From positions 2,538,001-2,602,000 of the forward strand of contig JAZBQD010000022.1 of NCBI GenBank assembly GCA_036583965.1: a stretch of 64,000 nucleotides of DNA, read 5' to 3'. The DNA comes from Prunella strophiata (Eukaryota; Chordata; Aves; Passeriformes; Prunellidae). Shown in pieces: positions 26,620 to 41,300 of the stretch. How positions within the stretch are numbered: position 1 is the stretch's first letter; every line of letters starts with the position of its first letter. A program made the position numbers and the translations under genes. The notes below the pieces were generated by a model that was not told the DNA's origin, searched no databases, and was given only the letters and a program-made list of their open reading frames with translations.

Positions 26620-29600
26620 AGTCCGATGAAATTAGATTTCTGGCTCATTCAGTCCAATCTGGCTCAAAGGCTATTCCCTAGACTGTAGGAAGGGGCACAG
26701 GCAAAATGTTGGGTTTTTTAAAAATCATATAGTTCCCTTATTTAATAGAAATACAGAAATTTGGATACTGTAGGCTGTATTCAGAGGACATGCTGGAGTA
26801 GCAAGGAGAGTATAGCTCATCTCCTCAGCTCCCTGTGGGAGAGCCCTGATGGTTTGGCAGGAATGACAGAAAGATTTTACACAGCAGTGTAATATACAAA
26901 GCCCTTCCTTATCAGCTCATTGCTTACACCAAGTTTTGTGCCTAAACTGATGAGAAATTCATGTAAGTGCAATGTGAAATACTTCCCAACACTGCCTGTG
27001 GAGACAATTTTTGCTCACCACAGCATGAGCTTATAGGATTTGCAGTTCTGGGTTTTATACTGGCTGTGTTTAAAAAAAAATTCAACAATTCGGGACGAAT
27101 TCACTGTCTTACCCCAGGTAGTAAACAAATACTTTATGAATATCTTCTCTCTGCTTTAAGATATTTGAAATGAAATTTGTGTTATTTTGCCAAGTGTGTT
27201 TACTACAGAAAATCTTTCTTTGGCACAGCAGTGGGTGGTCAGGTGACGTGTGTCCCTCTGAAAGGTAAATATGTGCATTTGGCAGCAGTTGCAGAATTAC
27301 ACCTCATTATGTTGCGTGTGCACGGTGACTCCTGTGTCCCATAAAGGACAGAGCCAACTGCTGGGTGATGCCTTGAGCAGACAATGCAGCCTCCAGTCTG
27401 AATGCCCCATCCCTGCTCTGGGTGGTGACAGAGCCACTTGTGACCCATATTTCAAACCCACTTTGTGCCGAGCACGACAGTTCTGTGCCTCCTGTGCAGC
27501 AGGGTGGCCATGGTGGGAGTGCTGCTTCCCAGTCCAGCCTTGGGCTGGCTGCTCCTGCAAATGCCCAGGGAAGGGGAAGGTTTCTCCTGGCACAGACACG
27601 AGGCAGCAGCTCCTATTGTTCCTGTGGTGAATAGTGGATGGCTGGGCCTTGCAGAATTGGGGCCCTCAGTTATTAATAGTAAATAAATAGGTTGTCTCTC
27701 GCTCAGGGTAAAACACTTCAGACAACAGCCTTGCTGCCCGATCCTCTAAGATGCCCTCCTGGTCCCTGGGGGGGAGGGAGAAGCACAGTAAACAATGCTG
27801 GCTTCTCCACCACCCCAAAATCCAATATGATGTATAAAATGTTGTGAGGAAAACAATGAAGAATCCTTAATAAGAGCAAAGGCTTTTTGTAAGTACCCTC
27901 TTTGAGGAAAGGTTATCTGATCTTGTTCTTTTGTCTCGGAAAAGCCCTTAAAACAAAGCACCATCTGCTCCTGTTTGGTGGGAGCAGGCAGGGTTCTCTT
28001 GGTCTGCACGCTACTGGTCGGCTTTTAACCCTTTCAGCCACAAACTTTCCCTTGTTTCTGTGCGAACCTCTGCTCCGGGCAGAAGTGGCCATGCCCTGCA
28101 CCCTGCAGCACATCCCTCCATTCCCCCTGCACCCTGCCCATGTCCTGTGCCTTGATGTCTCCTGCTGTCCAAGCAGGACAATAATATCCCACACTGCTGG
28201 GATGGGGTAATTATGAAGAGTTAATTGTAAGGCTCCCAGAGACCTTCAGATGAATCTGGGAGGTGCTGGAAATGTCTCTGAGCTAAATGGGGTTTGTTCC
28301 ACCTGAGCTGAATTCACACCTGTGACAGCACAGCATGGAAAAGGCAAAGAGCTTCTATTGGAAAAGGCAAAGAGCTTCTATTGCATTTTATGCATTTTTA
28401 ATAATAATGCCCTATAATCTCTTAGATTGTGCATTAATGTTGAGAGGGCAACTTTTCATGCACCCCTTTTTCACCTTCAAAATCTGGAAGAGAACCATCT
28501 ACTTGAAATTCCCTCTCACCCCAGAAATTTTTCAGCCCCAGCCAGAACCACCAGCAAGAATTCTGTTGCAATGAGGGACTGTTCATTCTATTGCCACAGC
28601 ACAAGAAATACTTTGGGAGGGCACCAATGACCCTCTGGGAGATGCCACCTTACCCAAGTTCTTCTCAAAGCTGCCAGTGCTCAGGGTGGCAGGGGGCTGG
28701 AAGCTCAGGCTATCCCAGATCCTCAGGCTCTCTCCAGGAGATGGGTTGGCCATTTTCTCTTGGTTCTGAACTTTCAAAACAGTCTCACATCCACATTGAT
28801 CCCTCTGTGCCGTGAGCTCTCCCTGCAGGCTGCGTCAAAGTAACAACAACAATTACTGAGTTTTTGAGATGTGTATAAAGCAATCTTTTGAACTTAAAAA
28901 AAAAAAAAAAAATGTTATTTCATTTAAACAGAACTATTACATTTTGTCAAATGGAAACAAAAGGCTCTCTAAGAAGTCATACCTGGCAATGAACAAAATC
29001 TCCTGTCTTGTGCCTTGATGCTGTCAGGAAAGCTAACAACACTCATTTTTACCTACTCTAATTACTGCTCTGAAAGAGCTCGGTCTTTTTCAACCTGGTG
29101 GCAAATACAAACAACCTTGCAGTGTGGAAGCTTAATTTATGAGGGCTGCATTGTACAATCCGTGCCATTGTTGGGACTTTCGGTTGCACAATCCAGCTCT
29201 GAACCTTGGCAAAAAAATCTGTTTAGAAACACAAAGTCCTGAACTCTGTTCTAGTGTTTCTGGGACTTGTGCTGAGCATGGCTCTGGCCCAACTAAGATC
29301 TGGGAGTGATACATATACTTCAATATTTCAAACCAATGTCAGCACCAAGTCCTGCAGACGAAGACCTCAGCTAACTGATTTTACTTTGTTTTGGTCTGCA
29401 ACTATCTGAGCTTAACTAAAAAGATTAAGAAAGAAGGTGTGAAAATGAGCATTTATTGATCAAGCCTCAGCTGAACCACACACAGGGACACCGAGACACT
29501 GAAATGGTGACAGATGTTTTCTTTTTTATACAGAAAAATGAACGTGAAAATTTTTTTTTTTATCGGCAATCAGCTTAGGGAAATCTTATTTCATTTTTCT

Positions 29601-32600
29601 CGTTAATAAGCTTTTCTTTGTTTTTCATGACCCAGAAACTGCTAAAACGATTAGTACAGCTTCCACTAACGCGTCTTGGATGTCGTCTTCAGAAAGTGGG
29701 AGCAAAGGTGCATGAGAGAGAAAGAACAGAGGAAACAGGGATTTCTTACAAAGCAGTTCTAATATTCATTGGTTAAATGTGCTGAGTTTTGTCTCTGCAG
29801 TTGTGTTGTGATGGTTTTTTAGGCACTGCTTTCTTTGGCTCTTGGGAAATGCCTATTCTGTTTGGGGAGACTCACACCAAGGTTTGTGTCCTGGGAAGGG
29901 CATTGTGGAAATCAGTGCAGATTCTACAGAAAACACTGGATTTCCACAGAAGGGGCCAGCAACACCTGCCCTCCAGACACAGCCATGTCTGCATAAACCA
30001 CCACAAGTCCCAGATGAGGCTCTTTGGGTTTGCACTAAACAGAAAGTATTGCTGAGTCCACAGGAGGAAGCAGAGCTGTGATCCAACAGGTGACTCTTCA
30101 GCCACCACCCTCTGTCCCAGCGCCTGAAGCCACCCAGAGCACTTTCCAGTCTGTACTTACACCAAAAATGGCATGATTTTTTTGACTCTCGAGAGGGTAA
30201 CCACTTATAGAGGCAACAGAAACAAGATGAGATGGAATTACCTACACATTTTCTGGCAGTTTGGAGAATTCCCATCAGTGAGTCATTTGCATCAGCAACA
30301 AACCTCTGCCAGCCGCCCCTGCGGACGGGGAGCAGCCGGGCATGAAATGGGAACATTTCTTATGGAAACAGGCACCTGCAGGATTTCATGCTTGAACATG
30401 AGCTGCTGTTTCAGAGCTATAATTAAACATGTAAACAGCAAAGTGTGCTGTTGAAACTGGCTGTGGAGAAGGTCATGCTCAAGAGCGCTGGGTTTGGAGT
30501 GCTGCATGTTTTGTATTTGTGAATGAGGCCAGCACGCAGTCAGTTTTAACAGGTGGCTTTGTTCAGATGAGCTATTGGAGAGACAGAACTGGGTTTGTTG
30601 TAGCCAAATGTGGACTCCTAACTCCATGGCAGTGGAAGTCAGACCACAGACCCAACTCAGCTGCTTTTATCATCACATTTTCTAACCCAGCTCTGGCTAC
30701 ATCAATGAGAGCTCTATAGAAACAGGTTTACAAGGCCAAGAACAGAGCATGTACCCCTCCTGTTAGCACAGCATGTGAAGTCTGTGTGCAAGTTAAGAGA
30801 CATATTTAATATTTAATCTTCCAGGGCTCAGGGGATTTACTCTCTTCTCTGCAGAGTCGTGTGGCCTCTGTGGGAGCTCTGGCTTTGTCCCTCTCTGGCT
30901 GGGCAGGGACACGCTCTGACCTGCAGTTAGTGATTGTCCCTTCACGGTGTCCCCTGTCACCTGAGAGGACCCAGTGGGGCAGTTTGCTCTCCACAGCAGG
31001 CCAAATTCAAAGGGATGTCTCTCAAGTGCTGTCTACATTAAATATTTAATTAACGTAGACTGACAGTAAACTACATTAATGTAATCCTTTTTTCTACATT
31101 TCCTGCTACCAAACCAATTTTCCACAATAATCCCACACGTGCTGTCCAAGGAAAGGTGCTGTGTGTGAGCAGGTGTTGCTCCGCACTGCACACAACCTAC
31201 AGAGCTGCACTGCTGGGAATCTCTCACCCATCTTTATAGCAAAGCGAGTGAAAACAATCACTAGAAATTAATATTTTAATTAATCCCCTCCCGAAGGAGG
31301 ATGGGGCAGCTTCACCGGAACCACCCGGGATCCACCGGAACCACCCGGGATTCACCGGAACCACCCGGGATCCACCTGAGCCACCCGGGATCCACCGGAG
31401 CCACCCGGGATCCACCGGAGCCACCCAGGATCCACCGGAGCCGGGATCCACCGGAACCACCCGGGATTCACCAGAGCCACCCGGGATCCACCTGAGCCAC
31501 CCGGGATCCACCGGAGCCGGGATCCACCGGAGCCACCCGGGATTCACCGGAACCACCCGGGATCCACCTGAGCCACCCGGGATCCACCTGAGCCACCCGG
31601 GATCCACCGGAGCCACCCGGGATTCACCAGAGCCACCCGGGATCCACCTGAGCCACCCGGGATTCACCGGAGCCGGGATCCACCGGAACCACCCGGGATT
31701 CACCGGAGCCACCCGGGATCCACCTGAGCCACCCGGGATCCACCGGAGCCACCCGGGATTCACCGGAACCACCCGGGATCCACCTGAGCCACCCGGGATT
31801 CACCGGAACCACCCGGGATTCACCAGAGCCACCCGGGATCCACCTGAGCCACCCGGGATCCACCTGAGCCACCCGGGATCCACCGGAACCACCCGGGATC
31901 CACCGGAGCCACCCAGGATCCACCGGAGCCGGGATCCACCGGAACCACCCGGGATTCACCAGAGCCACCCGGGATCCACCGGAGCCGGGATCCACCGGAG
32001 CCACCCGGGATTCACCAGAGCCACCCGGGATTCACCGGAACCACCCGGGATTCACCGGAACCACCCGGGATCCACCGGAGCCACCCGGGATTCACCGGAA
32101 CCACCCGGGATTCACCGGAGCCACCCGGGATCCACCTGAGCCACCCGGGATCCACCGGAGCCACCCGGGATCCACCTGAGCCACCCGGGATCCACCGGAG
32201 CCGGGATCCACCGGAACCACCCGGGATCCACCTGAGCCACCCGGGATTCACCGGAACCACCCGGGATTCACCGGAGCCACCCGGGATCCACCGGAGCCAC
32301 CCGGGATCCACCGGAGCCACCCGGGATTCACCGGAGCCGGGATCCACCGGAGCCACCCGGGATTCACCGGAACCACCCGGGATTCACCGGAGCCGGGATC
32401 CACCGGAGCCGGGATCCACCGGAACCACCCGGGATTCACCGGAACCACCCGGGATTCACCGGAGCCGGGATCCACCGGAACCACCCGGGATTCACCGGAA
32501 CCACCCGGGATTCACCAGAGCCACCCGGGATCCACCTGAGCCACCCGGGATCCACCGGAACCACCCGGGATTCACCAGAGCCACCCGGGATCCACCGGAA

Positions 32601-35600
32601 CCACCCGGGATCCACCGGAGCCACCCGGGATCCACCGGAGCCGGGATCCACCGGAGCCACCCGGGATTCACCGGAGCCGGGATCCACCGGAACCACCCGG
32701 GATCCACCGGAGCCGGGATCCACCGGAGCCGGGATCCACCGGAACCACCCGGGATTCACCGGAACCACCCGGGATTCACCAGAGCCACCCGGGATCCACC
32801 GGAACCACCCGGGATTCACCGGAACCACCCGGGATCCACCTGAGCCACCCGGGATTCACCGGAACCACCCGGGATTCACCGGAGCCGGGATCCACCGGAG
32901 CCACCCGGGATTCACCGGAGCCGGGATCCACCGGAGCCGGGATCCACCGGAGCCACCCGGGATCCACCGGAGCCACCCGGGATCCACCGGAGCCGGGATC
33001 CACCGGAGCCGGGATCCACCGGAACCACCCGGGATCCACCGGAGCCGGGATCCACCGGAGCCACCCGGGATCCACCGGAGCCACCCAGGATCCACCGGAG
33101 CCGGGATCCACCGGAGCCGGGATCCACCGGAGCCACCCGGGATTCACCGGAACCACCCGGGATTCACCAGAGCCACCCGGGATCCACCGGAGCCACCCGG
33201 GATCCACCTGAGCCACCCGGGATCCACCGGAACCACCCGGGATCCACCTGAGCCACCCGGGATTCACCGGAACCACCCGGGATCCACCTGAGCCACCCAG
33301 GATCCACCTGAGCCACCCGGGATCCACCAGAGCCACCCGGGATCCACCTGAACCACCCGGGATCCACAGACCGAACCCACCCGGGATCCACCGACCGGAG
33401 CCGGGATTCTCTGGACCCACTGCCCCGAGTCTGGCTCCATGCTGAACTGGTGCTCCTTATTTTAAATACATGCAAGGCACATTTATAATATCCACAAAAT
33501 ATCCAGCTTTGTTTACCTTCCAGTGAGGAATCTGTGAGCTGGAGAGGCTGGGCTGGTTGTTGGCTTTTCATGCCATAGACTTATGTTCACCTTGGAGCTC
33601 TTATTCACAGGGAAACCTTTTAAAAAGACAAATGAAGACATTTAATAAATATGCTCTTCATAGAAATGAAATGGCCCAAGCTTTGGCATCTATTCACTGC
33701 CTACTTATGTGTGAGCACTTCAATACAGTTCTTCTTATCCACAGGTTTTTAACTACATGGGCTTAGGTTTATAATTCTTTTACTTCTGGGAAAGCCTAGG
33801 CACCAGAAAGTGACATGTCCAAAATTGGTGGCAAAGCTACAGATAAAATTATGAGATGTAGTTTCACAGGTGCAAGGAGAGGGGAGGAAAGTAAAACCTA
33901 GGAGAGCCACTGCTCAGGGATTTTCCAAGGCACAACATTTCCAATAAGTAGCCAAGGGGAGATGAAGCTTAACCCCTGCTTGTAGCTTTGAAAGACCTGG
34001 GCAGTGGCACCTGAGCATCCCTGTTGTGTCATGTTGAAAGGATTTACCTTGCAAGGTGTTGCTCAGCTCTCCTGCAGAGCTGAGGTGACTCTGTCCTGCA
34101 CTATGAGTGACCCAGGGCAATTCTTCCCTCTCAGCATTCCCACCAGGCAGAGGAATTGGCATTTCCCTCTGTCTGCCCAGGGCTGTTGCTCCCTCAGTGC
34201 TGCCCAGCAGGTCAATCCTGCCCAGTCCATGGCATTCCCTGTGGGATGTCATGGGAAGCACTTCAGGATCTGTGGTGTCCCAAAGCATTTGTGCAGTCAT
34301 TGTCCCCTCTTGCCTATCCCTGCAAGTCTCAGGTTCTGGGGCAGGAGGAGGATCACTGTACAGGTCCAGAGCTGTCCCAGTTGATGGTTTGTCAGCAGAG
34401 GCTTTAGCCCAGCTGGCTGCACTCAGCCTTTGCCTTGCCACATCAATCTTCTCTGCAAGTTCCCTGGACAGACTGTGAATGGCTCTCACTCGATCCTGTG
34501 TGCTTCTCTGTGGAGAAAGTCCAAAAGATGAGTCCTTGGAGGAAGGTTTGGCATCTTTCTGAGGAATCAGAAAAGCTCAGAGGAGGGGAATGCAGAGCTG
34601 GGGGAGAGCAGTCCCTCAAGTCTTCACATTTCAGAGGACTGAGAAACCAGCGCTTCGGATTCCAGCGGTGCTGGAGGACCTGATGCTTCTCCTTTTTTAG
34701 GTGATTGAGCTGTTTCTAGGAGTTGATTCCTGTTAAAATAAACCAAGAGAGAGATGCCTGCAGTCTGATCTGAGAAAGGCATCTTTCTAGGATGCCTTTT
34801 ATGTCTGAGTACCTGCCTCTGTGTTCTTCAGGTGATAGAGGAGAGGATGTTTCATCCACCCAGGCCATGAAACTCCTTTGCAGTGCTCCCCCACTGGTTT
34901 GCTCCTGAAAGAGAAGAGCCCAGCAGTGTAAGCACTCAACTGTTGGCAACAGAAGGGTAATGTTTGGCTTTTATTCCACCTAATAATTTGCTCATGTAAC
35001 TGGAAAACTGCTCACACCACACAGCAAACCTTCTTTTAGCTCAGGCAGTGGAGATTTCCAGGTTTTTGGCCTGAAGTAGAGGGTTCCAGCCCTACCAATG
35101 AGCCCAGCAGTTTATGCCATAGTTATGAGCTAATTGCTCTGTTTTTCTAGATAAAACTTTTTTTCCCTGGCACTTCAAAGCATTTGTATGAAGTGTTTCA
35201 TGTCCTACAGGGTGCTGCACTGATCAAGACTGAAGGGGTTTCAATCTGCCACTCCTTAGGACTTACTTGCTCCAATTCACACTGAGGATTTCCTTTGGCA
35301 GAACCCATTTTCCCAATGGGTTTGTGCATCTCATTAGGACACAATTTCTTCCCAAGAGCTTCTTTTTGTTTCCTGTACAATTCTTGCAACTTCTTCTTCT
35401 TCATCTCCACAGCCTGTGCCAAAGCCTTTTTCTCTTTGAGGAGTTTTTTCTTTCTTTCTGCCTTTTTTCGAGACATAAATTCCTGAATGCTTTCAGGGCT
35501 GTAGGGGTGAGGTTTTTTAAGGTTTACCCTCCTCTTTGAAGGTTGCTTAAGGTTGTCTTTCTCAGACCCTTTCTGTCTCTGAGGAGATGCACTGTTTCCT

Positions 35601-38283
35601 GAGGTGCTGGGCTTGGCTCCATCTTTGGTTAATGAGAGCCCAGGGGAAGGAGGATGGATCCCTTGGGATTGGTGTTTCACAGCATCTCTGGGGAGCCTGA
35701 CCTGTCTGTGCTCCTCACAGGACTGCCTTTGCAAGAGAAGGCTCCTGAGTGCTTGGTTTGTGTCCTCTGGGGGTGCATTGCTGCCCCTTCCAGCCTGGCA
35801 CGGAGTGAGCACAGAGCTTTGGGCTCCAGGGCTCCTCCCCACTGGTTCATGTCCCTTCACTCTGCAGCTGATTTCCACCACTGGCATTGCCCCAAATCCT
35901 CGACCTCCTTCCAAAGGTTCTGTGGGAAAGATTTGGAAACAACAGTGATGTAATTATTTCAGAGAGTAACAATTCCTGTATCTATAGTGTGCATCTCCCA
36001 GCCTGCTTCCTACTGCAGCTCTGAGGATTATTTGCAATGTCTGTTGTAAAACCTGTGATATTCAAGGGAGAAGATAAATCTGTAAAGGTGAAATTTGAAG
36101 TTGCAGTAGCCAATTGTTATTGCAAGAGCCATTAAATAAAGGTGCTCAGAAGTGCCTGGAAAGCTTTTGTTTAAATTAGGTTTCATTTGTTTAAAGTAGG
36201 TTTATTAACCTACTGTGTTGTTTTTTGGGGTGTGCCAAAACAGCCAGTGCTGTAGAGGGACAGCTGTACCAAAGCTCTTTGCTGTGCTCTGCTCTCCAGT
36301 TCTGCTCCTCAAATGTGGAAGTGGAGGGGGTGGACCCAGCAGCCTTCTAGCCAACTTCTGACCTTCTCTCCATGCTGAAACACCAGGTAAATTCACACCT
36401 GAAACAGAGAGTTTGTATTTAATTATTAAAGCCCAACATGTTCTTTGAAAGACTATTTTAACTCTCTTATTCAAATCTGTTTAATGGTGATTTCCAGGAA
36501 TCACACTCAAGGTGTGGGGAGATCTAAAAAGTTTCAGTCAGAGCAGGTTTAAAATAAAAAAAAAAAATGGTGCTTCTTTGGTAACAAAAAGTTTTTTAAG
36601 CACTCAAACTTTGGAGGCTGCCAGGGTCATGAATCAGATGAGTTCAGGAGTGTAAAATGTGAAGGTTGAGTGCTTTCCTAAGGCTTTACCATTAGCAATT
36701 ATATCATTTAACACTTGAAGTGTGCTCACACAGTTCTTACAAGTTTTACTCAGAAATCACCCACTCCCAGAGGCCTCAAGAACAATGAGGAAAGGCCAGG
36801 ACTTCCTGGGTACCAGCACATTTGAGAATTGAACAGAAGGGGATAACAAAATTATTCCTTTCCTTGTGATTACTTCAAACTCACCAGAGGAAACTAATTC
36901 ATTTTTAAACTGGGGAGAATCAGCAGGATGTGGTGTGGAAGAATCAATGGAGGATACAGGACAAGGGACAATGTCTAATGCAGAAATAAACTCTGCAGAA
37001 TGCAGCACAAACAAATTACTCTTGCTTAATAGGTGGTGTCACATAATAGACAACATTTATCACTGTTTTACTTCATAATTTCAGATTGCATTCACAGCAT
37101 GCCAATACTGGCACAATAATGTATTTATTGCAAACACTTCTCCAGCACAAGGTGGCTGAACAGGTACTTGGTTGGGTTTTGCATGGAAATTCTACCCCTC
37201 AAAATCTCCCCCAGTTAACATACTCAGGTTTTGGGGTTTTTTTATAGGAAAGATTTTACTCTGAAATCAGCCTCAGCTCATGTAGTTCAGTGCTCAGCCA
37301 GTGGTGCAGCACTTTGGGTCAGGGGAGCTGCTGGACACAAAGGACATTCCAAAGACTCCCTGGTCAGTGGGACTGCCCTGAGATCCCCCTGTGCTTTGGG
37401 AACAGTGTAAGGCAACCTCTCCTCCTCTGTACCACAGCCACTGAAGGAGTCACAGCCAGCAGCTTTTATTTTTCATCTGCAGCAGCCTCTGAGATGCTCT
37501 GCAGGCTCCTGTGAATCGTGTCAGAGGGAGAATGATGTTTTTCAGACACGGAAGAGCTGCAATCCCTGTGGGGCTGAAGTCACTTCCTATAATCCCATGG
37601 ACTTCCTTTGGAAGGAATTATCAGCAGATCTGTGCATGGTGTTCACAGCAGGAACACAGAGGGAACTGCCAGAATCTGCTGGGCTAGGAGGGCTGGGATC
37701 CATCCATGTCTTAAGGGAAACACCTTGCTGTGTCACTTTGTTTTGTGTTTAGCAGTACTAAAAATGCATTTCTTTTGTACCCTTAGTTCCTCTGAATGCA
37801 CCACACAAATTAATTTGTGGATCTAACAGTCTTTGCCTCACTATGTTGTTTAGTTCAATTAAATCTTCTTTTTATCTGTATCGTGTTCATTAACTACAGC
37901 AACTGTGATGCTAAAGTTCACGAGCAGCCTACATTCCTGATGAGAACAGTTGATAGAAGAAACTCTTTTGATTTAAATATTCTCCTGGGTTTTTTCCCTA
38001 CCTACGAACAGATGAATATTTTATAGCCGTGGTGACTTAATTTTTTGTTAACTACAGCAAATTTATAATTCATCAAATTCCTGAGTACTCTGGCTCTGAC
38101 CCCTGCCCCTCATTCATCTCTTTGTAGCCCTGCCTTGGCTCTTTCAGTGACAGAAACTAATAGCCAATAAAGACACCATGACACTGGCAGTTACAATGAT
38201 GAATGCTTCACGTGGCATGGTCTTATTATGACCCACTCTCAGAGGAAGAGCAAGCCATTTTTCAAACAATCCATTAAAACAAA

Positions 38284-38318
<35 letters not shown>

Positions 38319-41300
38319 AGGGAGAAGGAAATTATTATATATTTCATGCATTTTAAATCATACTTAAGGACTACAGCACACCATGCTGATAATTCCATCT
38401 GGATTAGAGAGCTTGGATTTTTTTATTTCTGCTTCACACAAGTGGCTTGGGAACCTGACTGGTGTAAAGTACAACCCACAGCACTTCCACTTCTCCCCCA
38501 CAACATTTGAATGCAACCATTTCTATGCAAAGCTATAGCATTAAGTGGTAAAATGACACCAGGAATTCCAACCTGCCCTTAGAAATACCTGTCAAATAAA
38601 ACTGAGAACCAGCAATTGAGACTTGGATAATTCATCTGACTTTTCACTGCTTGGCAGGCCAGGAAATCCTTGCCTTTGGTAGCACCCTTAATTCATTAGG
38701 GAAGCAGAACTGAGTAGGTGACAAACAGCACTTCCCACTGAGGATGTATGACTTTTATTTTTCATTTCTGATGAATTTTAATCCTGTCAGGTCTGGAATT
38801 CAACTGCTGCAGGCAGTTCTGTCCATCAGTCCTTGTACTTTCTCATGGTTTTCAGCCTTACCTTTCCCTGCCACTGCTCTCTCCAGAACACAGGACTTGG
38901 ATGAAAGCTGCCTCTGGTGTTCTGTTTGAATTCTCCATGCTGAGCTTCTCTCTCTCTGGTCTTTAATCAGGAGGTGAAAATAAAACACAGAAAAGAATTA
39001 GTGTAGCTAAAATCAAACTTGCTGAACCCAACGATCCAATCCCAGCCCCATTCCCTTGGAATACAAAACCAGGAGTCTTTTGATTGAAACTGGTCACCAA
39101 ACATGCAGGACTCCTTCTTTATTTAATTTTTGTTGTACAGATGCCCCAGCAAAGGAAGCAATGGCCTGGATCCATCCCTGAGGATCTGTCCATGACCCTG
39201 TCTATCCACACAACACAATAAACAGCCCTGCCCTGACTGCTGCACCCTGTGGTTGCAGTGGGACCCCTCCCCTTGGTGCCTCTGGAGATCCAGGCCAACC
39301 TTTCCATGCACAGCAAACACTGAATACTTGGGGAAGTTCCCAATTTTGACACCTCATTGCTAACCTGGGATCTCTGGGGCTTTTTTATAATCCCTTCCTT
39401 GTCCAGGGATTGTAAATCCTTCTCTGCCTGGTATTCCATGCTCTTCATCAGGCAAGGAGAGAACAGAGCTGGGTTCAGAGCACTAAAACCCAGAAAAGCA
39501 AATGTTGGAGAGCCATTAGGCTACAAGGAGCTGGGATTCAGCAGCTGAGCTCCTGCATGTGTGGAAAGCAGCACTGGGCTCCCAGGCTGGGCTGCAGGTG
39601 TCTGCAGAGGGAATACTTGGCAAAGCAGCTGGGACACACTTCTTTCTGTAGCAGAGCACAGGCAGACAAAGTGAACAAGATGCAGCTGAACTGAGTGTCT
39701 GGAGCTGTTGATCCCCAGCCTCAGTCTGTGTGTGTCTCACAAGTGGAACAGTTTGTCTGGCAGCTCCCTCTCAGTTACATAAAATGGTCTGGGTTAGAAA
39801 CAAACTGATCAAGCCTTTCCTTGGGAATGTCCCAAGGAGGCTCAGCCTGGACTGTGGCTCTGGCTTCTGGCTTTAGCCTTTTTTTGAGGGGTAACATCAG
39901 GCACTGGTGACAGAAAATGCTGCCTGATGCAGCTGGGAAGGGACACGTGGCTGCCACACACCTGAGGGCAGCACCACAACAGGGAGCAAATCCAAGGGAA
40001 ACGGCCCTGGAAGCTGGCAGGGTGTGCCAGGGATGCCAATGCCCAGTGAATTAACACTAATGCTATTACAGCAATGAGATTTATGACGTGCAGCTTTTCA
40101 GCTCGGCTCCCCTAGCGCCGCGTTCCCGCAGTAATCCCCCGCGGCTGAGGCTGGCCCCGGGCAGTCCCGACCCCACGCCTGGCTCCAGCAATCCCAGATC
40201 TTCAACCACACTAAACTGAAGTGACAGCTGTAGATGGATGGTTCTTCAGCCCCAAATTTAGCAGCAAAGCAGGATAAGAAGGTCTAATAATATTTGCTTT
40301 CAGATCCACACTAGTTCCACTGAATGAACTGTTAAATCCCCTGTAATGCCTCTGAACTGCACAATTCCTGCCTTAAATACCTGTGGTGCCTTTCCTCACT
40401 ACTGTTCTGCTGGCTCATATTCCATGTTTTATATGTGGCAAAAGGAAGGATGTGGGATGAAAGGGGAGAAAAAATAGATTTGCAGCAAATTCTTTACTAT
40501 TTTTGAGGAAATTTATGAATTTGTGTGTGCTGGGGAGTAAATCCAGTGGACTCAGCGAGCAGAGTGGGATGTACAGGACAGGGAGGTTTAAACCTGCAGA
40601 AATAAATTGATTTATCACAAAAACATGGATGATACCCCCCAGATACCACAGGGAGGGGTGGAATCTGTGCTAAGTTATTCAGCTATGGCAAAGCTCTGCT
40701 AGGGAATACCCAGTTCCAGCCTTTCTCCAGAGATTCCAGAGCACCACTGACCTCTGTGAGCTGGGGCAGGGGGAGCAGAGGCCACTCTGCAAACCTTTCT
40801 TTTCAAGGCTCTCTTTGGCAGAGGGTCTTTAGCAAAAATCAGGTGCTCCTGCTCCCAGCGTGCTGCTTGCTGCTTCCTCTTCTGCTCCTGGATCCTCTTC
40901 TTGAGTTGCTCTAACTTATTTTGGGGTGATTTTTCGTCTTTCAGAGCCTTTTTAGAGTCTTTCAGCTCTTCCAGCTTCTGATCTCTGGCCTTGCTGGCTG
41001 CTGGAAGGTGGGATGTGGGAAGCAGGAGAGCCGTGGGCATGGGAGTGCTGCTGCCACAGGGGACAGAGAAGGAGCTGCTCCCTGCAGGGCAAGGTGGGCC
41101 ATGCAGGCAGCAGGGAGATTTTTCCTTCTGTGCTGGGAATCCTCTTGAATCTCCCAGCTCCCTGAAATTGTCCTTTCTTGGGCTGTCCAGGCTCTCTGCA
41201 GGCACCCATGTCCCAGGTGAGCCTTTTCCATGCACAGCCCAATTCCTGGCAGGGCTGCAGGATCCTGAGGCTGCCCTGGGGGACAGAGGGGACATTCTGG

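Noticed and set aside
30242..30318. Possible CCDC187 exon reading GGWQRFVADANDSLMGIL then QTARKCV
   Set aside because: The splice sites are fair and it loosely resembles CEP350 DDNEDVFSARIQKMLGSCV, but entry phase 2 does not fit the preceding exons, while skipping it gives a consistent chain.
31224..33571. Minus-strand WIPGGSGESRV repeat proteins
   Set aside because: Translation of the GGATCC minisatellite; no conserved flanking exon uses this frame.
39365..39468. Possible CCDC187 exon reading SMEYQAEKDLQSLDKEG
   Set aside because: It leaves in phase 0, which does not fit the exon at 36992; the exons at 40752 and 36992 join directly in phase 1. A shorter reading would fit but lacks any similarity.
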